64,000 nt of DNA from Selaginella moellendorffii (lineage: Eukaryota; Streptophyta; Lycopodiopsida; Selaginellales; Selaginellaceae): contig NW_003314273.1 in the NCBI RefSeq assembly GCF_000143415.4, forward strand, positions 165,848 to 229,847. Direction: 5' to 3'. Numbering within the stretch: the stretch's first letter is position 1; each line of letters opens with the position of its first letter. A model generated the notes under the pieces. The model saw only the letters and a list, made by a program, of their open reading frames with translations. It searched no databases and was not told the DNA's origin. Shown here piece by piece: positions 38,604-50,143 of the stretch. The position numbers were made by a program, and so were the translations under genes.

Positions 38604-39496
38604 TTGGACTCCCCGAATAAAAATCACTTTTCTTCTTTATCAAGCTCCTCACCACCTTTCATCAAAGCCACCACCAATTCCTGCAACTTCTGCATCCTAT
38701 ATCTCCTTTCTTTCATTGGACAATTAGGACTCAAGGCTCTAGCGCTACTGGACTTGGGTGCAACTTCTTGCTTCATGGACACAGACTTTGCTGCCCAACA
38801 TCACGTTCCTCTTTCTCCTACCATATGGGATCTGAGGGTTGAAGGCATCGGCAGGCATTTTATGTCTCTATCTTCTGGACTTAGGGAAATGTTGCCTATT
38901 CAAGTACACATTGGGTCCACCGTCACCAATATTTCCTTCAACATCATCAACAGCAAATCCTCCTCTGTGGTGCTCGGCCTTCCTTGGTTCCAACTACATC
39001 AATCTCAGATCCGTTGGAAGGAATTACAACTCGTTTCTCCCACATCACCATCTCCCATGACTTCCCTTGCTGTTCATTGAGTTTGAATCAGGAAAAGTTC
39101 CCTAAACTCAAATCGGGGTTCTATTCCTGACTCTACGAAGTTTTCACCCTTTTCTTTTCCTTCTCTTCCATCTTACACTGGACAGTATCCTCGTTTCATC
39201 ATTCTATTTAGTCGTACGCCTCCTCCTATCTCCACAATCACTATGAAAGAACTCCTTCATGAAGAACCTATTTTCCTTTTTGCTTTGCATGTTTCTCTTA
39301 TCAGTCTTCCTGAGAAGTATCATAATTTTGGGGATGTGTTTGACAAGAAAAAAGCTAGTGTATTGCCTGTTCATTGGCCTTATGACTGTCCCATTGATTT
39401 ACAGGAAGGAGTATTACCTTCGTGGGGGCCCATCTACGGGTTATCCCCATCCGAGCTTAAGGCCCTCAAAGAGTACGTGGATGAGAACCTTGCCTC
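38604..39496 (+). pseudogene. Protease and start of reverse transcriptase of chromovirus A
   Basis: In a different frame from gag, an aspartic protease is recognisable (LLDLGATSCF, where the usual DSG/DTG triad reads DLG; VVLGLPWF later). A frame change follows, then the N-terminal reverse transcriptase segment (FGDVFDKKK, LPVHWPYDCPIDL, LSPSELKALKEYVDENLA). It is cut by the LTR of element B at 39497. Confidence 0.85.
39492..39496 (+). repeat. Target-site duplication of element B (left)
   Basis: GCCTC, repeated at 60744-60748 directly after the other LTR. Confidence 0.9.
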
Positions 39497-40656
39497 TGTA
39501 AGCCACAAATTTTTCCTTTCCAATTTGCCAGCTTACCTCGACTATCCGTCCAACACTGCCTTGGCTTTTGCTAAGTTCCCTTGCCAAGGTTCTCGCCTAT
39601 GGTACCAGCTCCTACTTGGTTTCAGCTACTCACTGCACGAGCAACGGAGTGTTAGCCATCCATCCACGGATTCCCAAATCACTCCCAATCCCCCTCCCCG
39701 GGTTAGACTGGACTTAAGGTTCGGCTACACTCCCCGCAAGCACAGGCGGCCAAGCACACCAAGCTTCCAGGTTCCTAACATCCCTTGGTACCACAAGACT
39801 TGATCATGGGACCCTCTAAATCCCAAGTCTTGAGTGCAACACTTGCTTCGGGACGCCGGGGCGAAACACCGTGGCCTAGCGGCCCGGTATGGGTACCTCT
39901 ACCCCCCCACTTCCATCCCGAAGGAAGGCCCAAGCCCCTAGGAAGGGCGAGGACCAATGAGCCGCATGGTACTCAAGTGGGGCACCACTCCACATGAGCC
40001 GGGAGCACCGCAATCGGTTTCCCTTTCGGGAGTGGGAGCTGCTCTTGAGCACTTCCTTGGATGGCCCCTCCGGCACCAGCCAAGTCCATGCTCACTCCCA
40101 CCCAAGGCCCCTCGGTCCCAGTCTCAACCTCAAGTCGGTTTGGAAGCCCAACTGGAGAGTCCCTTCAAAACTCGTTCCTGGACCTCACTATCCCTACTAT
40201 ACTTTTGGAACCCCCTACAGCCCCCCCCCCCTGGGAGATGCACACTTTGGGCTTTCACCCCTTGACCCGTATTAGTATTTGGACTTAGTCTCTGGCTCGA
40301 TCTTAGACCCGATTTCGGATCCGACTTCGGATTCGGTCTCGGACTCGATCTCGGACTCGATCTCGGACCCGATCTCGGACCCGATCTCGGACCCAACCTC
40401 GGACTCGACTTCGGACTCGGTCTCGGACCCGATTTCGGATCTCGGACTCCGTCTCGAACTCCGTCTCGAACTCAGACTCGAACTCGGTCCCCGAGTCGGT
40501 CTCGGACTCGATTCCGGACTCTATCTCGAACTCGGTCCTAGAGTCGGTCTTGGACTCAATCTTCGACTTGGTCCCATCCGATGAACTCTTTGTCATTTTG
40601 GTCATGCTTTCGGGGTTCCTTTAGCCTACGACACCTCGGCGAGTTGGTTCCTTACA
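39497..40656 (-). repeat. 3' LTR of chromovirus B
   Basis: 1,160 bp, direct copy of 59581-60743. It contains a tandem array of degenerate TCGGAC(T/C)CGA units at about 40290-40570 that yields spurious Ser-Asp repeat frames. Confidence 0.95.
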
Positions 40657-40668
40657 ACTCCACCACCC
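40657..40668 (-). other. Probable polypurine tract of element B
   Basis: On the minus strand GGGTGGTGGAGT lies immediately before the 3' LTR, the expected place and composition for plus-strand priming. Confidence 0.6.
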
Positions 40669-41057
40669 ATAGAAGAAGTTCGATGCCCACATCGAACATC
40701 TCGTTTTATCCTACGACTTGTTGACCATGTCTCCGGGGGCATCCCCCCACTTAGCGGTGTGCCTAAGTTAGCCTCCCGGCCAAGAGCCCATGACAACGGA
40801 ATATAGGTGTCCCTATACTCCTCACCTCACCACGCCCTAATATGGGGTCGGGACTTGAACTCAGCCTTGCTTTACTAGGGGGTTGGGATTTGAACCCAAC
40901 CTCCATAGAATACGTCTACGGATTCGACATCCCTGTAGGGAGTCGGGCGTAGCTCCCTATGCCTGGTCGACCTAGCTAACCCATGCTAATTAGCTTACCT
41001 TCGGTGCGCCTTCGGGTCCTAGCATATGCCATTGCTCAACTTTTCAAATTGATACTT
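40669..41057 (-). other. Non-coding 3' internal region of element B
   Basis: Between the chromodomain stop and the polypurine tract; no frame of note. A decayed version of this region flanks element A. Confidence 0.6.
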
Positions 41058-41439
41058 TTAATTGAACTTTGCATAAGTACATAGAGTTCTGCCATGCAAA
41101 AATTCCTCCACTAGATCTCGCGTGTTCGCTAGGTTCTCCTCCGGTTCCCATGTTGCTTCGCAGTGTGGAAATCCTTTCCACTTCACATGGAACTCTCTCA
41201 CCTCGCGTCCTTGTCGCTTGCTCTTGCGCGCATTGAGGATGGTCTCGACTTCGTATTCCTCCTCCCCTTGGATAACCTCAAGTAAAGGTCTTACTTGGTC
41301 CTTGCGAAGCGGATCCTCAAAATACGGCTTGAGTAAGTTCACGTGGAACACGGGATGCATCTTCCCCATCTCTCGAGGAAGTCGGAGACGGTAAGCCACT
41401 TTACCGATTCGAGCCTCAATCTCGTAAGGCCCCGCGAAC

Positions 41440-41491
41440 CTGCTTAAGGAACTCAAGATCAATTCATTTACAGGAATACATGCATTTTCAC
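41440..41491 (-). other. Intron-like insertion in element B integrase (second)
   Basis: 52 nt, begins GTGAAAATG and ends CTTAAGCAG on the minus strand, contains stops, and divides the segment LPSGISRKLTQ from FAGPYEIE. Its length is not a multiple of three. Confidence 0.7.
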
Positions 41492-41909
41492 CTTTGGGTC
41501 AACTTCCGGCTGATCCCACTTGGTAGCCTGAGGTTCTTGGTGTTCAGCCACACCTTCTCCCCAGCTTGGAACTCCACATCCCGACGCTTTTGGTTCGCGT
41601 ACTTAGTTTGCCTTTGTTGAGCTCGTTCCAAGGAATCCCTCACTAGATTCCAAATGTTGAGTCTTTCCGCCGTGAATGCCTCCACTGCGGGTAACTCTCC
41701 ATGATACTCGGCCACGCCGAGTTCCACAGGACCTTCAATAGCTCGCCCATTGATGACTTCCCATGGACTCACCCCGATGCTTGAATGTGGTGAGTTGTTA
41801 TAACACATTTCTGCAAGTCCCAAATGACTTACCCAGTCGGTCTAGTTTCCCGAGACATAGCATTGCAAATAATCCTCCAGCTGCCTATTCACCCTTTCCA
41901 TTTGTCCGT

Positions 41910-41956
41910 CTGTCAAGAAGTGTTAGTGCCATCAATCTTGACTTAATACCCATTAC
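41910..41956 (-). other. Intron-like insertion in element B integrase (first)
   Basis: 47 nt, begins GTAATGGG and ends CTTGACAG on the minus strand. It sits inside the conserved integrase motif following HPQT. A direct repeat GACAG flanks it, so it could be a micro-insertion that arrived with splice sites. Confidence 0.7.
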
Positions 41957-42005
41957 CTGTCTGTGGGTGATAGGCTGTGCTGAATTTCAACTTGGTGCGA
42001 TACTG

Positions 42006-42010
42006 TTCTA
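42006..42010 (+). repeat. Target-site duplication of element C (left)
   Basis: TTCTA, repeated at 55697-55701. Removing element C plus one copy restores the integrase reading frame of element B. Confidence 0.7.
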
Positions 42011-42012
42011 AA

Positions 42013-42034
42013 GCTCTATTTCGTTAAAGTGGGA
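42013..42034 (+). repeat. Left terminal inverted repeat of element C
   Basis: 22 bp, perfectly complementary to 55674-55695. Its inner end AAGTGGGA also pairs with TCCCACTT at 42045-42052, a small foldback. Confidence 0.93.
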
Positions 42035-42452
42035 ATTGTCATTATCCCACTTGTAAAATAAAGTTTCCAAACCTTTATATAGTATATAAATATAACAAAA
42101 TTCAACTGCATTGAGGCACATGCCATTTTATTTTAAACAAGGAAATGTCTACTCAATCACTTCTCCTCCCCCTGCCACTGCTTCACCTCTCTCTTCTCCT
42201 TGTCATCGTCGTCCAATTTCTTTCCATCCTTTTAATATTGGCTCAGTTGCTCCGAGTCTAGGTGGAGCCTAAGTCCCCATTCAATCTTTACTTTCCCCTT
42301 ATTAATAAAACAACTTCGTAGACTTCCAATAACATGCTGTAACACTTCTAGTATAATGCAAATCCTCTCAAAGAATTGTCTTTTAATATTAATACAATGG
42401 CATGGAACCCCATGCCATAATAAGTTACATTTTTAAATAAATACATGCCATC

Positions 42453-45400
42453 TCAAACTGTTATTTTTTGCCTCCAACGCCTATACAATAATCTTGGAAT
42501 TTCATCACTCTCCACACTATCAGGATTTAAACCCAATAGTAATGCCATCTCTTCTCTAATACGTCCACGCTCATGTTCAGTGGTCGAAGAACCCATCCGG
42601 TTGAGCAGATTATGGAGATGCGGATAGTGCTTGGCTAGACAATATACATGCCATAAATGATGACTGGTGTCTGTCCGATCAAATGGCTTCTGATATACCG
42701 TTCCATCTGCCATTTGGTTGATTTCTGCAGCCACCTCCTGGACTGGCCGGTTCTTTATCACCATCGCTTCAAGCCGTTTTGCAAGGTCCCCCAGAACATA
42801 CGGTTTCTTCTCCCTAGTTTCCATACTGCAAGAGATGGGGTGCACTGCATATGTGTGCGTGTTCGCTGCAGTTTTAATCGGCGAGTCATCGATGATGAGG
42901 ATTTCACTTGACCTAGCAGTCCGGTTCATCACTACAGCCTCTGCCTTGACGAAGATGGGCTTGCTACCCCTCACATGGACCATAGTCAAGCAATCCTCCT
43001 GCGTTAGGAGAAAGTCAAATGGTAATATTACTCGCGTCTGATCGTGCATCATCTGTAGCAACGTTAATGCATTGTGGCGCATCATGGATGTCCAAACTCC
43101 CAATTGCAAATTGAACCCGGCCCTCTGTTTTAAGTGTCGCATGGTCATTATTAGATCCCGCAGTTTCTCCCGTGTGATTAATGTGAATCTGTCTCTTTTG
43201 ACCAACTTGCGACCGCAGGCTTTGGAGGGTGCAGTGACATTCGAGGACGAGCCACGCTCATGGGAGAAAAGGACACCGTTCAGATCAAAAACGATACAGT
43301 ACTTTCGCCGTGACTCTGAAATGAAATGCGTTAGCATAAAAAATGGTACAAGTCAATTTTACCATCTACAATATTAGCGAATGGTGCTCCCGATGGTCGT
43401 TCAGAGGGTTTTGGTCGAGGAAACGTGAAGGGCGGAAATACTCTCCTCTGCAATGTGGGGTCAATCGCATCCGATGGCGTGTGGGCACATGCCATTTCAG
43501 CTGTAGACTCTGGTACAACTGGCTCAACAGTGGCATGGGGTGGTTCCAATGGCGTGTGATCACACGCCATTTCAGCTGGTGCCTCCGTTGGCAAAGTGGA
43601 CATGACCGAACAGGCAGCAGGGGCGGTGTAGGGAGGTTCCAACGGCGTGTAGTCAGACGATTGGGCACACGTTGGAAATGAGGATACGACCGGCTCGGCG
43701 GCTGGGGCGGCCTCATGCGGGTCCAATGGCGCCTGGTCACCGTCAGTTGGATACGTGGACAAGATTGACTCAGTGGTATGGGCAGCATCAAGTGGAGCGT
43801 GGTCAGCTTGCTTGGCGTTGATATGGATAGTAGCCTCCACCAGCTCTGATGACTCTTGCAAGCAAGTAGAGTCCACTGGCGGATCCATATGCATGTCCAA
43901 ATATCTCCCTTCGATTGAGATGGTATCCTCCCGTGCTACTAAAAACAAACTCATTAGCACATTGAATCGACTATACTGTATTTACCATCAACTGCTATTG
44001 AGGAACTAGGACCGATATCACTTGGGCGCACTGCTGATTCTGAAGGATTGGACATACGTTTCGACCTTTGCTTGGCACTATCCTTCCTCGACACTAAAGG
44101 CTAGAGTTTGTATCTTAATTCAACTGAATAATCTCTACTTACCATTTCTTCTGCGACCTACATGGACAATGTTAGAAATGGTAAAAGGTTAGGAATGGAT
44201 GTACTATTATTTACCTGATGGTTTGTCTTGTATGACCTTCCTCCGCTGCTCTTTGGCCACCTCAGGCTGGCCATCGTCGTCATCATCGTCATCGTCGTTA
44301 TTGTGATCGTCACCATTGTGAGGACCATCCAAGTCCTCTTCGTCCTCCTCTTCTTCATCCTCCTCTTCTTCGTCCTCCTCTTCTTTGTCCTCCTCTTCGT
44401 CCTTCTGCTCTTCCTGCTCATTATCTTTCTCTGGCTCCTCATCCCCCTCTTGCATTTCTTCCATAGGCTGCTCAGGTTGGATTGCTTGTTTTTCCAGGAC
44501 CATCTTGGAAAAATCATCTGGCCGAGTCTCCATCTCAAAATACAAGACATCCATAGCCTGTTTTAGTGCGTGACCTAGGACCGTATCCTCACCCGACTGT
44601 CTTAACATGGTTTCTGCACGTTCTTGCACCCTTCGAAGACGACGAGATGAGAAAAACGTGGCCCTGACTTGAAAAGCATCCCTCATCCATTGTACCTCTC
44701 CATTGAGATTGGGGAAGGGGAGTCCGCCATAGGAATCTGAGTCAGAAGGTGGTGACTGGCTCCTTTCACTCAGCCCTTGATCTGCAATGAATGGTATGAG
44801 CACACACGCCATAACCGCGAGGCATTACCTATCATCTTTTCGTTGCCCTTCTTCCTTTTCGAATCAAACGCCTCTGATCCCGACGACTGTCCAACGTGCT
44901 TTCGCTTTTTATGACCACTGTCAGTTTGAGCTTGGCTGGTGCTTGCCTGTTTTGCCTTTGAAGAAGTGTCTCCTGCAAGGAATGGCATGAGACCACACGC
45001 CATTGCAAATATAATTTGTACCTCCTTTTTTCCTATTGCTTGTCTGTTTGTCCTTCTTCGACGCGCCACCAGTGCGCTTTTCAGTCCTCGTGTCTGAATA
45101 TTCACAACGATCTATAATCAAAATGGCGTGAGGCCTCACGTGACCTTACCTTGTGCAGGTTGTGACCTCGGCCTAACATCAGTAGCTGTTAATGCCGTTT
45201 CAGCATCTGGGGGTGGCCACGCTCCTGCATACAGAGCTTGTGAGATAACATTTAAACTTAAAGTGCGTACTCACCAGGTTCGTAGAGAAGATACTGTTTT
45301 TCTTTGGCAACTGTAATTATATGCTCCATTGAAGTCACCTCTTCAATGGAGTTTGTCACCGCAACACATGGGACACCCTTGAGTAGTGCGGCTCGAAAGA

Positions 45401-48135
45401 ATAGTCCGCTGCAGTTGTACTCGACAACGCATTTGCCCTTGGAGTCACCCGCTATTGCGTTGAAGACCCAGCTGAGCATTTCCCATGCTGCACCTGGAGC
45501 TTTCTTTGGATTCGAAAGCTCCATAGCCGTCTTCAGTTCCTCAGGCACGGGTAAATTGACCTCCCTCAGATCAATTCAATCGGCTTTGTTGAACGAAGCT
45601 GGGAAGTCACTCCAGTCCCACTCTGCTGCAGGACCAATAACAAGGGCGACTGTGAAGATGCGGACATTCGTCGGTATCTTCTTCTTAGCCATTATCCCAT
45701 GGATCTCCCGCATCTCCTTGCCTTTCAACCGAGCCTTCACCTCGTTCAAGGCCTTCCAGAACTTGTGATAGGATTCGGAGTCGTAGATCATATAGTGGAC
45801 TGAAGATTCCACCTCCGCAAGTCCCACCATTAAGTCAATGATGGAGCTGACTTCGTCTGCATGAGTGATCTCCTCGTTTGTGAAGTCCATCACACAAAAG
45901 ATGTTCTTGACCTGCTCATCTCCGCGGGAAACGATGCTCCTCCACCTTTGATCCTCATCCGAATTCACGTATACCCGGTAAGGTTCTCGATAGGCCTCTG
46001 CTGCGGGGTCGAGCTGTTTCTGAAGCCGGCGGTCGACATCCCACTTAATGAAATTTGGATACTGATCCAACTTCTCAGCTTTACTTTTCGTGGCATCCCG
46101 CAGCAGATCGATGAACTTGGGGGCCCCCTTCACGTACTCGTCGATGTCTTCATTTGACAAGTCCAGCTCTTCCATCATCTCTTGCGTGGTGTCGATGCTC
46201 ACCCTCGCCACGGCCACTTGCTTGAAGATCCAATCCTTCAATAGCGCACGAGCTCTCAGAGTCGTGCACAAGTCCTCGTATGTCACAATATGGCCGGGAG
46301 TCATTTTGGTCTTGTTGAAGACTACCTCACCACGTAGAAGAGCATTAGCCACTGTCAGAAGGTCGTCGTCGTCTAGAGACCGCGAGAAACGCAAGGCGTT
46401 GAGCTTCAAATCATTGGGCTTCCGGCCGTCCTCCACACCCATTGAGTTTAGCAACTCCCCGTCATGGTACTTCCTTAGCACATCTACCCATTTGTCAAAA
46501 ACAACTTTTGTCGCGAGTAGAATGTTATGGATGCTGAGTGTGTCATTGACCCCCAGTGTTTTCGAGAGAAGACTCGAGAATTCCTGCAATGGAAATGGCG
46601 TGAGGCCACATGCTATGCCACATGCAACGAGGCTTACCTGCCAGGCGCTAGTTGCTAGTGCACGTCCTTGTCCTGGTTTTTGTGGCTTCTTCAGTTGAAC
46701 CCAGAGCTTCCGTGTTCGTGCCAATGTCTCGTGCAGACCCGATTTGTAGCACGTTTCTTGCTTGACATTCTGCGCGTGGGAGATGTATATGATAGATCGG
46801 AGGGGCGAGTTGCCTTTTATCAGGCGGACAACTCTTGTCTTGAAGACTTTCTTCACCTCCTCGCCCACCATAATATCCACAACTATCTGTTGCATCGCCA
46901 AGCTAGAATGCTGCCCGGAGACGGCATAGAACCGGATGTTCTGATCGTCCAACACCTTCCTATTGATCAAGTCTGGAAACCTCGTCTCGCCCTTCATTGT
47001 TCGGTAGTAGGGGATCACGTCTGCGATGTCGGGTGTTACTGGACTTGCCAGCATCTTCTGCTTCAGTTTCTCCACCCACTCATCAGATACTAGCCTGTGG
47101 TTGTATTTGCTTTGGATCTCGATACGGCTCACGTCGATTGTATATACTTTGTTGGAATAGTAACAAGTACTATTATCTGCGACGATTTTTGCTGCCTCTT
47201 CTTGCTCTTTCTGCTCTTTGCGGCTCTTCTTTTTGGTGGGTGTAGTGTTCGAACCCGAGGCAATGGCATCACCGAGTAGCTTCTTTTTTGGAGCAGCAGA
47301 GTCGGACGTCGGCTTGAGCTTGACCACCCTTTTCTGCTTCGGGGTAGTTTCCAGATCGACCCCCTTCCCCTTCGCTTCGCTAACTGGAGGCACTCTCAAC
47401 GGCTCAATGTTGGAATATAGTTTTTGAACATCGCCGTAGGTGAGGTCCGTGGATTCCATGTGATCTTCATAGACCCGCAGCGTCTTTGAAATTGTGGGCC
47501 TCCTGGACAACCTCTCCCTAGCTCCCTTTAGGAATTCCTCATAGCCGCTGCCCCCCTCCGGGAAGCCGCTAGGATGTGCAAGGTGGATCTTGAAGGCGGA
47601 CGCTGTCTCTACCACAAGTGCCAGTCCATATTCTTGCATGGAACTGCATGGAGTGTCTGTCACTTGGATGAGGATCCCCATGCATTCTTTTCTCCCACCA
47701 TCTGTGTTGTACAGCATCAGATCCTCGCCTTCCATCCCGAAAGTCCAACTGGTGAGCTCCTCCCCCTTCTCTGCATCCACATTGACAGTGGCTGGAAGAA
47801 GAACGCAATTCCTCGCCTGTTCAGAAATGCACAACAATTAGAGCTGACAGATGAAAAGCTAGCAGCTGGAAATAACGTGAGGCCACACGCCATTCACCAC
47901 TGCATCAGATGTCTTGAGGCTGCATCCTAAGATGGCGTGAGGCTACACGCCATCTGTAACCGGACTGCACTCGAGAGCCCAATCAGTGCATGCCAATGTT
48001 GCTACTGAATGGCATGTGGCCTCATGCCATTTTCTACTTCGTCTAAAAGACTTACCATTTGAAGCCGAATGGAGGCCGTGACAATCGAGGCCGGACTCGC
48101 TGGCGAATGTGCACTGTGTGTGCAGCGGATCATAG
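42453..48135 (-). CDS. ParB-like / acidic linker / FCP1-like HAD phosphatase fusion of element C
   Basis: Exons on the minus strand: 47816-46638, 46583-45275, 45236-45150, 45111-45022, 44972-44829, 44781-44215, 44157-44143 (15 nt), 44093-43986, 43938-43363, 43315-42453. All junctions are GT-AG and frame-consistent, giving 1,645 residues. Further 5' exons near 47930-47902 and up to about 48135 are likely, but the start is unresolved. Domains in order: a Lys-rich N-terminal part; a ParB/sulfiredoxin-like segment (46863-47147: SDEWVEKLKQKM ... YAVSGQHSSLAMQQI); an acidic run (about 44290-44450); a repeat region with HTPLEPP motifs; and a C-terminal HAD domain of the FCP1/NIF type (VFDLNGVL, LGVWTSMM, IIDDSP). 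One TGA at 45578-45576 interrupts it. Role in transposition is unknown; the ParB assignment is by motif only. Confidence 0.75.
44143..44157 (-). other. 15-nt microexon of the ParB-HAD gene
   Basis: Between AG (44159-44158) and GT (44142-44141) on the minus strand lie 15 bases that join phase-1 exons in frame (KPSG to VSRKD via RRRN). Confidence 0.6.
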
Positions 48136-48244
48136 CAGCAAGGCTACTCTGCCACTTACAGTTGGAGAGTGGTGCTGAAATCTCCCGGGACGCCAAGTGG
48201 GCTGCGTGTGGGTGGTGGAGTGGGCGGCGGAGTTGGCGGCGAAG

Positions 48245-48435
48245 TTACAAACTGGGTGTGTCTTGAAGTGGACGCCGATGCACACGAGCGCGATGCGAGC
48301 GCGAGTGTGATGCAAGCGCGAGTGGACGCCGATGCACACGAGAAACCTGTAGAGAAGTGAGCGTGATCGCGAGTGGGAGCGCGATGCGAGCGGGAGCGCG
48401 AGTGTGATGCGAGCGCGAGCGCGAGTACAAAGCAA
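48245..48435. repeat. GC-rich tandem repeats upstream of the ParB-HAD gene
   Basis: Irregular repeats of GCGAGCGCGAGTG and of ACGCCGATGCACACGAG units (48270 and 48327). Location suggests the promoter side of the minus-strand gene; function unknown. Confidence 0.75.
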
Positions 48436-48773
48436 AATGCAAAACCTAACCTCACACGCGCGAAATGTCACAACGGTTGGTAATCCCGCCACGTCATCAT
48501 TCCTCGGACTTGGGCGCCACCATTAATTTCTGGATTGCCGCGCGTATGCAAGCACGCAAAATCCAAAAGAAATCCGCAACGTCATCATTCCTCGGATTGC
48601 ATGCACGCGAAATCCAAAAGAAAGATCATGATTGGGATATCATTTAATACCCTCGCTATATTTATACCATGCATGATTGGATATTCCAAAGCATCTTGTA
48701 TTTCCAAAAATGGCAGATGTTCAGCTAAATAAAGAAATTCTATCTGTTTCTATTTTTCTCTCAAATCAATATT

Positions 48774-50143
48774 ATAGCTTGTGGGCTCATGCAATTTTGA
48801 ACCAAAGAAACCCAAAAAACGTTGGACCCAAAATATTTTGAAAAAACCCAAAAAACCCTAAACATTTTAAACCCAAAAATCCAGGCGTCCTGTGGCGTTA
48901 TTCCTTCAATGGCGTGTGGGCGCATGCCATTTTCAGGGCCAAATGCTGAATGGAGAAAAATTCCCTTTCAATGCAAATGCTGCAAGAGGCAGATGCCGAG
49001 CACAAAGGACTGTAACTACCTCACATGACACAGATAAACTTTTCTCTATTTAGCAAAGATAAACTTTATAGCGTGTGGGCTCATGCAATTTTGAACCCAA
49101 GAAATGCACCAAAAAATTCTCGGCGTCATCTGGCATTATCTCTTGAATGGCGTGGGGCCGCATGCCATTTTCAGGGGCACATAGGAGTATATTCCTAGGA
49201 TATTTTGACACGCGCGAGATTTTTTTGAGTTTTCTGGAGATCCAACCGTTAGATCGCAACTAGATTTTACAGAATGGTATACAATGTCTTTCTTGATGAC
49301 CCTGCAAAGAAGTATCTCGATCGGACACCACATGAGACCACACGAGCCTTACAATGTTTTAGGGGCATTTGCCATAGATCCGACCGTTATTTTGCTCCAA
49401 GATTTTACAGTTTGGTGTGCATTGACCTTTCCATCGACACTGCAAAGGGACATCACAATCAGATGCGGGATCACAAGAAACTAACTTCACTAACTCTGGT
49501 TTCACCAAGATCTACGTAAGGAGTTATGAAATGAAAGGACCCTCTCTATTGAAATGTGTTTATGGTCCTAGGGGCATTGTGACATATCAAAGGATTTTGC
49601 ATTAAGTTCTGTATTTGCATGTTTATCAAGCTACTGAATTGCTAAACCCTAAACCCTAAACCCTAAACCCTAAACATGTGGCAAATGCTGCGTGAAGAAA
49701 GATGCCCTTTCTGGGCAAATGCTGTAAGAGGCAGATGCCGAGCAGATGTATCTCAGGCTAGCGAAGGGGACAAACGAAAGCTAGCTATAAACATGACGGG
49801 ATGCAAATAGATTACTAGGCTGGTCCTGCGAAAATCAAAAACCATAATTGAAAACATTGAAAATGCAAAAAGAAAGGTTTATAATATTTTTGAATTTTAG
49901 GCAACCAAAAGAATGTAAGTAGGGCATGTGTTTGTAAGTTTAAAAATGCCTCAACCACTTAAATTCCCAAGTAAATAAAGCTGTTTCTATTTTTGGTATA
50001 GGTAAACTTTATAGCGTGTGGGCTCATGCAATTTTGAACCCAAAAATGCACCAAAAAATGCTCGACTAGCATTATTCTTTGAATGGCGTGTGGCCTTATG
50101 TCGAGCATTATTCTTTGAATGGCGTGTGGCCTTATATTGCCAT
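48774..50143. repeat. Threefold dispersed unit of about 130-160 bp inside element C
   Basis: Units begin at about 48774, 49068 and 50011 with a half-decayed palindrome, GGGCTCATGCAATTTTGAAC, then a purine-rich stretch, a GGC/CATTAT segment and a better palindrome (48909, 49147, 50083). A second motif, GAGGCAGATGCCGAGCA, occurs at about 48985 and 49730. Confidence 0.7.
49642..49675. repeat. Interstitial telomere-like repeat
   Basis: Four perfect AAACCCT units plus flanks, i.e. the plant telomere repeat TTTAGGG on the minus strand, between the two genes of element C. Confidence 0.95.

Larger units (their letters stand above)
41058..42005 (-). pseudogene. Integrase C-terminal half and chromodomain of element B
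   Basis: On the minus strand the integrase resumes after element C (KLKFSTAYHPQT), continues through the GPY/F-type region (AGPYEIEARIGKVAYRLRLP, HPVFHVNLLKPY) and ends with a chromodomain (YEVETILNARK, EFHVKWKGFP, ATWEPEENL). Two GT-AG bounded segments, 41956-41910 (47 nt) and 41491-41440 (52 nt), interrupt conserved motifs, and removing each restores frame. One TAG replaces a probable CAG just before TDWVSHLG. The chromodomain classes B as a chromovirus that may target chromatin marks. Confidence 0.88.

Noticed and set aside
40279-40605. Open frames with Ser-Asp repeats in both directions (also 60366-60692)
   Set aside because: They come from the short tandem array in the LTR of element B and recur identically in both LTRs.
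48156-48492. Arg/Ser/His-rich frames upstream of the ParB-HAD gene
   Set aside because: They translate the GC-rich tandem repeat array and have no conserved motif.
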